From an uncultured Lachnoclostridium sp. (GTDB lineage: Bacteria; Bacillota; Clostridia; Lachnospirales; Lachnospiraceae): 34,633 nucleotides of DNA. The notes beneath the pieces are model-generated. The model did not search any database. It saw only the letters and a list, made by a program, of their open reading frames with translations, and was not told where the DNA came from. This document shows, in pieces, positions 26,563 to 34,633 of this stretch. The position numbers and the translations under genes were made by a program. The stretch's first letter is position 1. Each line of letters starts with the position of its first letter. Location: NCBI GenBank assembly GCA_944376715.1, contig CALWDO010000033.1:1-34633 (forward strand). The letters are read 5' to 3'.

Positions 26563-27945
26563 ATGAATATTGTATATAAAAAGGTAAACATGCCTCCGGT
26601 ACATACAGATTATGTGCCGGTCGCACTGACAAAAGAGACAATGGAATCCCACAGGCGGCAGGTTCTTTCCCGGATGGAAGAGAAGGGGCTGGACGCACTG
26701 CTGGTTTATGCGGACCGGGAGCATGGAGCAAACTATGCGTATCTGACGGGATTTGAACCCAGATTTGAAGAAAGCGTACTGATTCTGTACAAAGACGGCT
26801 CTTGCTGTCTGATGCTGGGAAATGAGAATCTGAAGATGTGCGGCTACAGTTTTATAAAAGCTGCGCCTGTACATGTACCGCATTTTTCCCTCCCATATCA
26901 GCCGATGGATACAGATAAAAGCCTGCCGGAGCTTTTTCGGGAAGCGGGGCTTCTGAATGGGATGAAGATCGGGTGCGCCGGATGGAAGTGGTTCACCAGC
27001 AGGTATGATGAGAACGGGCAGATGCTGGATATCCCGTCGTTTATCACGGACGCTGTCCGAAGACTCTGCCCGGACAGCGTGCTGACAAACGCGGCGGATA
27101 TCTTTCTGGATCCTGTAAGGGGCCTTCGGATCTTCTCCAATGCGAATGAGATCGCTCATTATGAATTCGGGGCCGGCCTTGCGTCGGCCAGGGTGCTGGA
27201 GGCTTTGAATTATGCGGAACCTGGGAAAACAGAGATGGAAATTGCGGATAAACTTTGCTGCATGGGACAGCCGACGACGGTGACAACGATCTGCGCAACA
27301 GGAGAACGGTTTACGGACGCGGTGGTTTTCCCGCGGAATAAAACAGTTCAGCTGGGAGACAAATTTTCGCTGACTTTGGGATTGAGAGGGGGGCTTACTT
27401 CCCGCGCTGCATATATGGTGTCCCGAAGAGAAGAACTTCCGGAAGAAGCGCGCGATTATATGGAACGGCTGGCAGTTCCTTATTATAATATGGCGATGAA
27501 ATGGTATGAAGCAGCAGGAATCGGAGTGAAATGTGCAGAGATATATCAGATGGCGGAAGAACTGCTGCCAAAAGAGTTGTATCATTGGACACTGAATCCG
27601 GGACATTCTACCGGTGCGGACGAATGGGTATCCTCTCCTATGTATCCGGGTTCGGAAGTGATCCTGCAAAGCGGTATGATGCTGCAGATGGATATTATCC
27701 CGTCAGTGTCGGGATATGGCGGAGCCAATGCGGAGGATGGAATCGCCATCGCGGATGAAAAGCTGCGAGGGGAACTTAAAGAGAGATATCCCGATGCCTG
27801 GAAACGGATGCAGGACCGCCGGGAGTATATGGAGCGAGAGCTGGGCATCCGGCTTAAGGAAGAGATCCTGCCTTTGAGCGACCTGTGCGGGTATATGCGC
27901 CCGTATATCCTGAACCGTGAATATGCGCTGGCAAAGGGGGAGTAA
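26563..27945 (+). CDS. Creatinase/M24-like pita-bread protein B (paralogue of 20102-21490)
   Basis: A 460-residue paralogue of the first operon gene. Both share the N-terminal YADREHGANYAYLTGFEPRFE block (YGDREH... in protein A) and the C-terminal GIRLKEEILPLSDL block. The pita-bread core keeps His348 (NPGHSTG) and Glu391 (AEDGIAI). The Asp ligands are absent in LGDKFSLTLGLRGGLTSRAAYM, and the first Glu site reads MLQMDI. Protein A shows the same losses, so they predate the duplication or were selected in both. It starts 3 nt after the ROK kinase stop. A heterodimer with protein A is possible, since the family is often dimeric. The reaction is unknown. Confidence 0.8.
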   Translation: MNIVYKKVNMPPVHTDYVPVALTKETMESHRRQVLSRMEEKGLDALLVYADREHGANYAYLTGFEPRFEESVLILYKDGSCCLMLGNENLKMCGYSFIKAAPVHVPHFSLPYQPMDTDKSLPELFREAGLLNGMKIGCAGWKWFTSRYDENGQMLDIPSFITDAVRRLCPDSVLTNAADIFLDPVRGLRIFSNANEIAHYEFGAGLASARVLEALNYAEPGKTEMEIADKLCCMGQPTTVTTICATGERFTDAVVFPRNKTVQLGDKFSLTLGLRGGLTSRAAYMVSRREELPEEARDYMERLAVPYYNMAMKWYEAAGIGVKCAEIYQMAEELLPKELYHWTLNPGHSTGADEWVSSPMYPGSEVILQSGMMLQMDIIPSVSGYGGANAEDGIAIADEKLRGELKERYPDAWKRMQDRREYMERELGIRLKEEILPLSDLCGYMRPYILNREYALAKGE

Positions 27946-27956
27946 CTCCCCCTTGC
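27931..27956. terminator. GC-rich hairpin over the operon's last stop codon
   Basis: GCAAAGGGGG and CCCCCTTGC pair (five G-C pairs plus flanking pairs) around AGTAACT, which contains the TAA stop. There is no T-run. It lies between convergent genes and may end both transcripts. Confidence 0.5.
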
Positions 27957-27984
27957 CGTATTAAAGGTTTTGCCAGTGCAGGTG

Positions 27985-28872
27985 TTAATTCTTGCAGATC
28001 ACGCGTGCATATTTTTTCGGCGAGTCTTCCAGAACGCGTATTTCTCCTTCCCGGATCATGTGCCCGATCCTGGAGGCGTACCACAGATCGTTTTGAAAAA
28101 CAGGGTATTTGCCCAGAATGTTTCCGATCAGTCTCGCCTCCTTGATGGGCGTCTCTGTCAATTCCTTTCGGATGAGAAAATCATAAAAATCTTCAGGGAC
28201 TCCGGTCAATTCCCCGTTTATCACCGCGCGCAGAGGACTGTTGTCTTCTTTCAGGCTTGTCCAGAAGCCGGCATACATGGTCCGTTCTGCTTCCGTGAGC
28301 GTTTTCTGCAGGGGCAGAAAGCTGCTGAACTGATCATGGCTGACTTCGCCCCAGTTTTTGATACGCTGCAGGGAATGGTCTTTCCACTCGCAGTGATGGG
28401 GAAGCTCCACTACATGGATCGTACAGTCTGTGTGCTTTAATTCCGAACAGATCCAGTAAAGCCCGCACAAAGAATAAGGCGCATAACTGTACCAGATACG
28501 CACTTCATTATTGTCTCTCAAAAGAGTAAGAAACCGGCTGTATGATTGAAAATATCCATGGATTTCCTCTTTCAGGCTTTCCCGGAAAGCTTCGGAGTCG
28601 GTCCATGAATTTTCTATATGCAGGGACTGAATCAGTTCCAGACGGTAGGTGCTGTCTGCAGGTTTTTGGATATCTCCGATATCCAGAAGAAAGGGAAGGC
28701 CGATCACTTCCGCGGGAGTCCCCGGAATAGGAACCCATTCCTTTGGCGGCAGCATATGCGCGGGAGGATTGCCGATGACAGAGACGGGACCGTCTGACCT
28801 GCACAGGCTTTTCATGCTTTTTGCACATTTCATAGAACCGGTTTCGCTTTCGCCAAATAATACTTCTATCAA
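27985..28872 (-). CDS. DUF1835/DUF3658 domain protein
   Basis: A 295-residue cytosolic protein. The N-terminal part (MIEVLFGESETGSMKCAK... to about 130) matches the DUF1835 pattern with its VLFGxSxxGSLKxA-type opening. The C-terminal third (from about FYDFLIRKEL) resembles DUF3658. The biochemical function of this family is not known to me. The start is TTG at 28872, supported by AAGGGGGA about 8 nt upstream and a good promoter at 28905-28933. It is divergent from the polyamine importer operon. No membrane segment or signal is visible. Confidence 0.8.
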   Translation of the reverse strand: MIEVLFGESETGSMKCAKSMKSLCRSDGPVSVIGNPPAHMLPPKEWVPIPGTPAEVIGLPFLLDIGDIQKPADSTYRLELIQSLHIENSWTDSEAFRESLKEEIHGYFQSYSRFLTLLRDNNEVRIWYSYAPYSLCGLYWICSELKHTDCTIHVVELPHHCEWKDHSLQRIKNWGEVSHDQFSSFLPLQKTLTEAERTMYAGFWTSLKEDNSPLRAVINGELTGVPEDFYDFLIRKELTETPIKEARLIGNILGKYPVFQNDLWYASRIGHMIREGEIRVLEDSPKKYARVICKN

Positions 28873-28904
28873 GATACTTTCCCCCTTTATCTGTTGACGG
28901 TTTC

Positions 28905-28933
28905 AGCATACTGTCCGAAAAACATTCTGTCAA
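28905..28933 (-). promoter_or_regulatory. Sigma-A-type promoter for the DUF1835 gene
   Basis: On the minus strand, a perfect TTGACA (28928-28933) and TATGCT (28905-28910) are 17 nt apart. Confidence 0.65.
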
Positions 28934-28960
28934 TCCCAGAAGATTTGATTTTTCGCACCG

Positions 28961-28989
28961 TTGTAATTCTATGGAGGATAAGATACAAT
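28961..28989 (+). promoter_or_regulatory. Sigma-A-type promoter for the potABCD operon
   Basis: TTGTAA (28961-28966) and TACAAT (28984-28989) are 17 nt apart, about 70 nt before the potA start. Confidence 0.6.
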
Positions 28990-29059
28990 GAAATAAAAGT
29001 GTGAAAAAGGGATAAGGAAAATTTGTACATAAGAGAAAGTGTTTTGAAAGGAGAACGGC

Positions 29060-30640
29060 ATGGCGAAAAAACTGGTGGAGTTCCGGAATATTGTAAAGAA
29101 CTTTGACGGCCAGATTGTCCTGAAGGGGGTTAATCTGGATATTTATGAGAATGAATTTGTGACGCTCCTCGGTCCCAGCGGGTGCGGAAAGACCACGCTT
29201 CTGCGTATATTGGGAGGCTTTCTGGATCCGGACGAGGGCGAAGTGATCTTTGACGGTGAGGAGATCAGCAATAAACCTCCCTATGAGAGGGAATTGAATA
29301 CTGTGTTTCAGAAATATGCGCTGTTTCCTCATCTCAGCGTGTATGAAAACATTGCCTTTGGCCTGAAGATCAAGAAGGTGGCCAAGGATATCATCGATCA
29401 GAAAGTCATGAAGATGCTGAAACTGATCGGCCTGGAAGGGTATGAGAATAAGAACACGACTTTATTGTCCGGAGGACAGCAGCAGCGCGTCGCCATTGCA
29501 AGAGCGCTGGTGAACGAGCCGAAGGTGCTGTTGCTGGACGAGCCGCTGGCGGCGCTGGATCTGAAGCTGCGCAAGGAAATGCAGTATGAATTGAAGCGGA
29601 TTCAACAGGAGGTGGGGATTACTTTTATTTTTGTCACCCATGACCAGGAAGAGGCGCTGACTATGTCTGATAAGATCGTGGTCATGAATAACGGCGAGAT
29701 CCAGCAGGTGGGAGCACCGGAAGATATATATAATGAACCGGTCAACCAGTTTGTGGCCAACTTTATCGGTGAAAGCAATATTCTGCCCGCTGTTATGGTA
29801 GAAGACTATAAAGTCCGGTTTGACGACATTACGTTTGACTGTGTAGATTTTGGCTTTAAAGAAAATGAGCCGGTGGATGTGGTGATCCGTCCGGAGGATA
29901 TCGACATTGTGGACGTGGCGGACGGGAAGATGACCGGAGAGGTACTGAGCGTTTTGTTTAAGGGCGTACACTATGAGATTATTGTGGAGACAGTGCCGGG
30001 AACCAGCGTCACGGTTGACATGCGGGTGATTCGCAACCATGACGTGAGCAGCGAAGACGGCAGCGAGAAGATCAGCGCCAATGATTTCTATGTGGATGTG
30101 GACGATGTGGGAGAGCTGGACGAAAAGGAAGTCATCGCGCTGTCCAATGCACAGGCGTGGGATCCGGGCAGTGATGAGTTTATCTCTATCGCAAAAGTAG
30201 AGTATGAGGTGCCTGAGAAAGAAGGCCAATATCCGGTGGTGTTCTCTACTGCCAAAGGCACGAAGATCGAGCGGACGATCTTTGTGGTAGATCAGCCTTT
30301 TGTGAAGAATGAAAAGGCTAATGAGGGCATCATGGCGTTTAACTTCTTCAAGACAGTAGATGAGATCACAGAATCTCAGGCGCTGGATACGGATCTGAAG
30401 ACCTGGGCCAATGCGCAGGGCTGGAAGCTGAGCGATGAAAATCAGAGTATCGATATCAGCGTGGACTATGATTTTGAACCGGAGCAGGTGAAAGAGGGAG
30501 TCTATAAGATCACGTTCTGGACAACCGGCCAGGAGTTTAAGATCCATACCACCGACTATACGGAAGTGGGACAGCAGGTGGGACTTACATTTTTCCCGGA
30601 AGATATTCACGTGATGTCTAAGGGGGTATACGGAGGATGA
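29060..30640 (+). CDS. potA: Spermidine/putrescine ABC transporter ATPase PotA with Ig-like insertion
   Basis: A 526-residue PotA, against about 350-380 in most bacteria. The ATPase part is normal: Walker A GPSGCGKT at 38-45, signature LSGGQQQR at 136-143, Walker B LLLDEP at 157-162, and switch His194. The C-terminal TOBE regulatory domain starts near residue 240. It is split after [19 protein letters not shown] (about 293-311) and resumes at [19 protein letters not shown] (493-511). Between them is an insertion of about 170 residues with two related segments: [20 protein letters not shown] through FVV (about 363-410), and [20 protein letters not shown] through FWT (about 451-488). These resemble Ig-like repeats. 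AAAGGAG supports the ATG, and the stop overlaps the potB start. Confidence 0.92.
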   Translation: MAKKLVEFRNIVKNFDGQIVLKGVNLDIYENEFVTLLGPSGCGKTTLLRILGGFLDPDEGEVIFDGEEISNKPPYERELNTVFQKYALFPHLSVYENIAFGLKIKKVAKDIIDQKVMKMLKLIGLEGYENKNTTLLSGGQQQRVAIARALVNEPKVLLLDEPLAALDLKLRKEMQYELKRIQQEVGITFIFVTHDQEEALTMSDKIVVMNNGEIQQVGAPEDIYNEPVNQFVANFIGESNILPAVMVEDYKVRFDDITFDCVDFGFKENEPVDVVIRPEDIDIVDVADGKMTGEVLSVLFKGVHYEIIVETVPGTSVTVDMRVIRNHDVSSEDGSEKISANDFYVDVDDVGELDEKEVIALSNAQAWDPGSDEFISIAKVEYEVPEKEGQYPVVFSTAKGTKIERTIFVVDQPFVKNEKANEGIMAFNFFKTVDEITESQALDTDLKTWANAQGWKLSDENQSIDISVDYDFEPEQVKEGVYKITFWTTGQEFKIHTTDYTEVGQQVGLTFFPEDIHVMSKGVYGG

Positions 30641-31476
30641 AACGATTCGCACAGCTTGCGCTGCCGTACATCGTATGGGCGGCTTTGATGCTGGTGCTTC
30701 CCATGGCGCTGATCGCCGTATATTCTTTTATGGATCAGGGAAACAGCATCATACCTTTTTCTTTTACATTGAAGCATTATGTACGGTTCTTCACCGATCC
30801 GGATTTTCTGCTGATTCTCTGGAGATCGATTTTGATCGCGGTGAAGACGACGGTGATCTGCCTGCTCCTGGGATACCCGATTGCATATTTTATTGCGCGC
30901 AGTTCGGAACGGCTCCAGAATATGCTGATTCTCTGCATCACCATTCCTATGTGGATCAATATGCTGGTGCGTACTTATGCCTGGATCGGACTTTTGAGTG
31001 AAGGCGGACTGGTGCAGCGTTTTCTCGGGCTTTTTGGCCTGGGAGATATGGAACTTCTGTATACGGAAGGTTCGGTACTGCTGGGAATGGTATATAACTT
31101 CCTGCCCTTTATGATTCTGCAGATTCAGACAGCGCTCAGCAAGATGGACCATTCTTTGCTGGAAGCCAGCGCGGATCTGGGAGCGAATCCCCGCCAGACT
31201 TTTCAGCGCGTGATCCTGCCGCTGTCGCTGCCGGGCGTGATCAACGGGATCACGCTGGTGTTTCTGCCTGCGGTGAGTTCCTTCTTTATTCCGAAACTGC
31301 TGGGAGGCGGCCAGTATTTCCTGATCGGAAATATGATCGAAAATCAGTTTATCACAGTAGGCGAGTGGAATTTCGGCAGTGCGATCTCCATGATTATGGC
31401 AGTGATTATGATGCTGCTGATGATGGCAGTGCGCCGGATCGAGATCCGCAACCAGGGCGGAAAGGAGGATGAGTGA
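30637..31476 (+). CDS. potB: Spermidine/putrescine ABC transporter permease PotB
   Basis: A 279-residue permease with about six membrane helices. It has the PotB-type start [24 protein letters not shown] and the EAA loop [27 protein letters not shown], which docks on PotA. It begins with ATG overlapping the potA stop by 4 nt (ATGA), and its own stop lies inside the start of the next gene. It works with the PotC half of the following fusion to form the channel. The polyamine substrate is inferred from family and gene order. Confidence 0.93.
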   Translation: MKRFAQLALPYIVWAALMLVLPMALIAVYSFMDQGNSIIPFSFTLKHYVRFFTDPDFLLILWRSILIAVKTTVICLLLGYPIAYFIARSSERLQNMLILCITIPMWINMLVRTYAWIGLLSEGGLVQRFLGLFGLGDMELLYTEGSVLLGMVYNFLPFMILQIQTALSKMDHSLLEASADLGANPRQTFQRVILPLSLPGVINGITLVFLPAVSSFFIPKLLGGGQYFLIGNMIENQFITVGEWNFGSAISMIMAVIMMLLMMAVRRIEIRNQGGKEDE

Positions 31477-31480
31477 CCGT

Positions 31481-33373
31481 ATGAAAAGAGGAAAACGGCC
31501 GTTCGGAAAATTCCTGATGATTCTGGCAATCGCATTTTTTTATCTGCCGATCTTGTATATGATTGTATTCTCCTTCAATGATGGAAAATCATTGACGGTT
31601 TTTTCGGGATTTTCGCTGCGCTGGTACCGGCATATGCTGGAGTCCGGAGATATGATGGAGTCTCTTTATACTACGTTCAGCATCGCGGTTCTTGCCACGA
31701 CGGTCTCCACTGTGGTGGGAACCATCTCGGCGATCGGACTGAGTAAATCCAAAAAGATTGTCCGCGATGTGATGGAGCAGGTGAATAATCTGCCGCTGAT
31801 GAATCCGGAGATCGTGACGGCTATCGGTCTTATGCTGTTGTTCATTACCTTTAAGGTGGAGAAGGGATATGTGACCATGCTGCTGGCGCATATTGCGTTT
31901 TGTATTCCTTATGTGATGCTCTCTGTTATGCCGAAGATCCGTTCTCTGGACCCCAATCTGGCGGACGCGGCCATGGATCTGGGCGCCACGCCCTGGCAGG
32001 CATTGACGAAGGTGATTGTCCCGCAGATTACGCCGGGAATTGTCTCCGGAGCGCTGATCGCATTTACCATGTCCGTGGATGATTTTATCATTTCATATTT
32101 TGTGACAGGACGGGGCGTAAAAAATCTGAGTATCATGGTATACACCATGAGCAAACGTGTTAATCCGAGTATCAATGCCATCTCTACACTGGTGGTCCTG
32201 ATCATTACTATTGTACTGGTAATTATCAATGTGGCGCCGATACTGGCAGCAAAGCGGACGGTGAAGACGGAGGTAAAACATCGGAAGACATGGATCCCGG
32301 TCACCGGAGGCATAGTATTGGTGGTCGCCGCGGTTTGTTTCGCGCAGTTTGGAGGCGGCGCTCTGGAACGCCCGTATGAGGGACAGACGCTTCATATCTA
32401 TAACTGGGGAGAATATACCGGAGAGAATATTATCCGGGATTTTGAAGAAGAGACCGGAGCTACCGTCGTGATGGATAATTTTGATTCCAATGAACAGATG
32501 TATATCCGGGTGGCAAACGGAGAGTCTTATGATATTCTGGTGCCCAGCGATTACATGATCCAGCGCCTGATCGAAGAAGGTCTTCTGCAGAAACTGGACA
32601 AGAGTAAACTGGATTGTCTGGACAAGCTGTCCGACGCGGTAAAAGGACTGCCCTATGATCCGAATAACGATTACTCTGTCCCCTATTTCTGGGGAACAGT
32701 GGGAATTGTATATGACAAGACAAAGGTGGATATCGAAGATCTGGAAAGGGAAGGGTATAATATCTTTCTGGATGAGAAGTATAAGGGGGATATTTACCTG
32801 TACGATTCGGAAAGGGATTCTTTCATGATGGCCCTGAAAGCGCTGGGATATTCCATGAACACAGAGGACGAAGAGGAACTGCAGGACGCCTATGACTGGC
32901 TGGTACAGTGTGTGCAGACTATGGAACCCGAGATTGTGACCGACGAGATCATCGACAATATGGCACAGGGAAGAAAAGCGCTGGGCCTGATCTATTCCGG
33001 AGACGCCACTTACGTCATGTCGGAAAATGAAAATATGGGATATTATATGCCGGAGACCGGAACAAACCTGTGGTCCGATGCCATGGTGATCCCGAAGAAT
33101 GCCCGTAATGTGGATCTGGCCCATGCATTCATCAATTACGCGACGGATTATGACGGCGCGTACGACAATTCCAGCTATGTGGGCTATACTTCCGCCAACC
33201 AGGAAGTCATGGATGTACTGTCCGGAGAAGGCGGCGAATACGAGGGAATCAACGCTTATATTCCCCGGAGCGATAATCCCAACGACGAAGTTTTCACGTA
33301 TAATGAACAGACCAGAAAGATTATCGGGGATCTGTGGAGCAGGGTGAAGATTGCGGCGAGCAATGCGGATTAG
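31481..33373 (+). CDS. potCD: Fused spermidine/putrescine permease and binding protein (PotC-PotD)
   Basis: About 630 residues combining two usually separate proteins. Residues 1 to about 258 are a PotC permease with six membrane helices and the EAA loop DAAMDLGATPWQALTKVIVPQITPG. A short cytosolic linker and a seventh membrane helix (about 271-292) lead to a PotD-type binding domain starting at GQTLHIYNWGEYTGENIIRDFEEE and ending in VKIAASNAD. The odd seventh helix places the binding domain outside, replacing a lipoprotein anchor. ATG at 31481 is preferred because GGAGG (31464-31468) directly touches the upstream in-frame ATG at 31469. The last 53 nt overlap the convergent acetyltransferase gene. 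Confidence 0.92.
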   Translation: MKRGKRPFGKFLMILAIAFFYLPILYMIVFSFNDGKSLTVFSGFSLRWYRHMLESGDMMESLYTTFSIAVLATTVSTVVGTISAIGLSKSKKIVRDVMEQVNNLPLMNPEIVTAIGLMLLFITFKVEKGYVTMLLAHIAFCIPYVMLSVMPKIRSLDPNLADAAMDLGATPWQALTKVIVPQITPGIVSGALIAFTMSVDDFIISYFVTGRGVKNLSIMVYTMSKRVNPSINAISTLVVLIITIVLVIINVAPILAAKRTVKTEVKHRKTWIPVTGGIVLVVAAVCFAQFGGGALERPYEGQTLHIYNWGEYTGENIIRDFEEETGATVVMDNFDSNEQMYIRVANGESYDILVPSDYMIQRLIEEGLLQKLDKSKLDCLDKLSDAVKGLPYDPNNDYSVPYFWGTVGIVYDKTKVDIEDLEREGYNIFLDEKYKGDIYLYDSERDSFMMALKALGYSMNTEDEEELQDAYDWLVQCVQTMEPEIVTDEIIDNMAQGRKALGLIYSGDATYVMSENENMGYYMPETGTNLWSDAMVIPKNARNVDLAHAFINYATDYDGAYDNSSYVGYTSANQEVMDVLSGEGGEYEGINAYIPRSDNPNDEVFTYNEQTRKIIGDLWSRVKIAASNAD

Positions 33374-33875
33374 AGACGCAGTATACCAGATGGGGCATAT
33401 CCATATGATAATAATGCTTCACAATCCTGCCCACGATCTCCATGCCGTTTCTTCCTGCTACGTTTCTGGAGGCGGTGTTGTTATCGCGGATAATGGAATA
33501 TACTTCGCCTGCATGGAGTACGCCAAATGCGTATTCTTTGCAGGCGATTGCCGCTTCTGTGGCGTAGCCCTGATGCCAGCAGTCTTTCCGGAAGAGATAT
33601 CCCACTTCCAGGACCTGTTTCCCATTAAAATCCTGCCAGGTAAGTCCGCACTGGCCGATCATTTGGCCGGTCGCCTTCAGGATCACGGCCCACAGGCCGA
33701 AACCATCTGTCCGATAACGTGTGATCTGCCGGTCCAGCCATTCCCATGCCTCTTCATCACTGAAAGCATGCTCATACGCATACATAACCTCTCTGTCCTG
33801 GAGCATGGCGCAGAGCGCCTCAAAATCAGAAGGCTCCATTTCCCTTAAATATAAACGCTCTGTAGATAAAATCAT
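33321..33875 (-). CDS. GNAT-family N-acetyltransferase (RimJ/RimL-like)
   Basis: A 184-residue GNAT protein of the Acetyltransf_3 type. It opens MILSTERLYLREMEPSDFEAL. The acetyl-CoA-binding region is seen as EVGYLFRKDCWHQGYATEAAIACKEYAF, where QGYATEA fits the Q/RxxGxG/A loop. The closing NNTASRNVAGRNGMEIVGRI block is typical of RimJ/L relatives. The substrate is not predictable. The last 17 or so residues (CVSNPHCSPQ and onward) are Pro/Ser/Cys-rich and lie antisense to the end of potCD, so this tail looks like a recent extension. The start overlaps the stop of the upstream ATPase gene by 4 nt, so the two are co-translated. Confidence 0.85.
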   Translation of the reverse strand: MILSTERLYLREMEPSDFEALCAMLQDREVMYAYEHAFSDEEAWEWLDRQITRYRTDGFGLWAVILKATGQMIGQCGLTWQDFNGKQVLEVGYLFRKDCWHQGYATEAAIACKEYAFGVLHAGEVYSIIRDNNTASRNVAGRNGMEIVGRIVKHYYHMDMPHLVYCVSNPHCSPQSSPCSTDPR

Positions 33876-34618
33876 TCTCTGTCTTCCTCCAACAATTTCT
33901 GTATTAAAATATCCCGGTTATTGATAAACAGTTCTGTGACCTGATAGCTTTCGGTTTCCTCATAGCAGCATGACCGGATCCGACCATCGTCAAAAGTCAG
34001 GATCTGTGCTCCCGGGATTCCCAGCAGGATAGGCGAATGGGTGGCGACGATGAACTGAGAGCCGTGTTCCGCCATTTTCGCCATCTGGATAAACAGGGTG
34101 AGCTGCCGCTGGGGAGACAGCGCCGCTTCCGGCTCGTCCATGAGAAAAAGTCCGCTTTGCTCAAAAGACTGGAAGTAGGACAAAAAACTTTCACCGTGGG
34201 ACTGTTCATGCAGGGACTTGCCCCCGAAACGGGAATAGTAGGCGGACTTGTCCTCGCCGTCCCTATATTCTTCCGCTTTAGTAGCCACGTTGAAAAAGCT
34301 CTCGGCACGGAAAAAATAGCCGGAATGAGGACGGCGGAAGCCTTTTTTCATCCGAAGCGCCCGGCTAAGTTCCGAGACATCGTCATAAGTGCTGAAACGA
34401 TAATTTCGGGTGCCGCCCTCCGCGTTAAAACCGTAAGCTACTGCGATGGCTTCCAGAAGAGTAGATTTTCCGGTACCGTTTTCACCGGCGAAAAAAGTAA
34501 TCAGATGCTCAAAGGCCAGTTCCTCGACGGAACGAAGAGCGGGAATGTGTTTCAGGTAAGAATGTTCTGAGATCTCGTCCCAGTTGATGGAGACGGCCTG
34601 TATAAATTGCCGGTTCAT
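33872..34618 (-). CDS. AAA-type ATPase of the ABC/RecF-like superfamily
   Basis: A 248-residue soluble ATPase. Walker A GENGTGKS is at 45-52, the Walker B/catalytic Glu is in LFLMDEPEAAL (157-167), and a terminal switch His is in ATHSPILL (His194). A short signature-like HGESFLS lies at 141-147 just before Walker B, as in ABC-type and SMC/RecF-like ATPases. There is no membrane segment, so it is not a transporter subunit by itself. Such stand-alone AAA_21/AAA_23-type proteins are often annotated only as predicted ATPases. The partner gene downstream is a GNAT acetyltransferase, which overlaps it by 4 nt; a functional link is unproven. Confidence 0.85.
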   Translation of the reverse strand: MNRQFIQAVSINWDEISEHSYLKHIPALRSVEELAFEHLITFFAGENGTGKSTLLEAIAVAYGFNAEGGTRNYRFSTYDDVSELSRALRMKKGFRRPHSGYFFRAESFFNVATKAEEYRDGEDKSAYYSRFGGKSLHEQSHGESFLSYFQSFEQSGLFLMDEPEAALSPQRQLTLFIQMAKMAEHGSQFIVATHSPILLGIPGAQILTFDDGRIRSCCYEETESYQVTELFINNRDILIQKLLEEDRE

Positions 34619-34633
34619 AAATCCAACCTCATG

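Noticed and set aside
29462-30652. Antisense frame (396 codons) opposite potA
   Set aside because: The product is rich in His and Arg with no recognisable domain. potA and its overlap with potB explain the region.

Overview
The window looks like chromosomal DNA from a low-to-mid GC, anaerobic, probably spore-forming member of the Clostridia, most likely Lachnospiraceae. This is inferred from gene content and from translation signals (strong AGGAGG sites with ATG, GTG and TTG starts); no rRNA or other marker gene is present. Supporting content includes a V-type (NtpK-like, Na+-type) ATPase operon, a CwlD-type spore cortex amidase, MecA, a CxxC DUF1858 protein, ROK regulators and kinases, and a fused PotC-PotD. 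I see no tRNA, rRNA, CRISPR array, insertion sequence or phage gene.

Layout. (1) 1-1457: the start of a MerR-family regulator (minus, cut by the window edge), a small DUF1858 CxxC protein divergent from it, and mecA (minus) behind a shared terminator. (2) 1461-6717: a long structured leader, then a membrane-anchored SH3/GH18 protein, a CwlD-like amidase whose start lies inside a strong hairpin, the tRNA t6A synthase Sua5, uracil phosphoribosyltransferase and dCMP deaminase. (3) 6735-15573: a nine-gene V-type ATPase operon (G/H-I-K-E-C-F-A-B-D). It has a near-consensus promoter, an 18-bp palindrome matching the clostridial Rex operator just upstream of the -35, and a long leader hairpin. (4) 15578-18136: a LysR regulator divergent from aspartate ammonia-lyase, with a perfect palindrome between them. 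(5) 18266-18598: an isolated AT-rich membrane protein. (6) 18680-27945: a ROK repressor divergent from an eight-gene operon. The operon encodes a creatinase/M24-like protein, a PF06089-type asparaginase, a polar amino-acid ABC importer (binding protein, two permeases, ATPase), a ROK sugar kinase and a second creatinase/M24-like protein. (7) 27985-33373: a DUF1835 protein (minus) divergent from a polyamine importer, potA-potB-potCD. PotA carries a large Ig-like insertion and PotC is fused to PotD. (8) 33321-34618: a GNAT acetyltransferase and an AAA ATPase, translationally coupled on the minus strand.

How the genes fit together. The V-ATPase would interconvert ATP and a Na+ gradient, and the possible Rex site suggests coupling to the NADH/NAD+ ratio. 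Aspartase, the asparaginase-like enzyme and the amino-acid importer suggest an Asn/Asp-type nitrogen and carbon economy.

The best candidate for an undescribed system is the 20102-27945 operon. It joins an amino-acid ABC importer and an asparaginase-like amidohydrolase to a sugar-type ROK kinase, under a ROK repressor. It also has two paralogous pita-bread proteins that have lost the M24 metal-binding aspartates. I infer a pathway for a conjugated amino acid, perhaps a sugar-amino acid adduct; this is not shown. Other points worth checking are the Ig-like repeats inside cytosolic PotA, the Rex-like site and leader hairpin of the V-ATPase operon, and the hairpin over the cwlD start.
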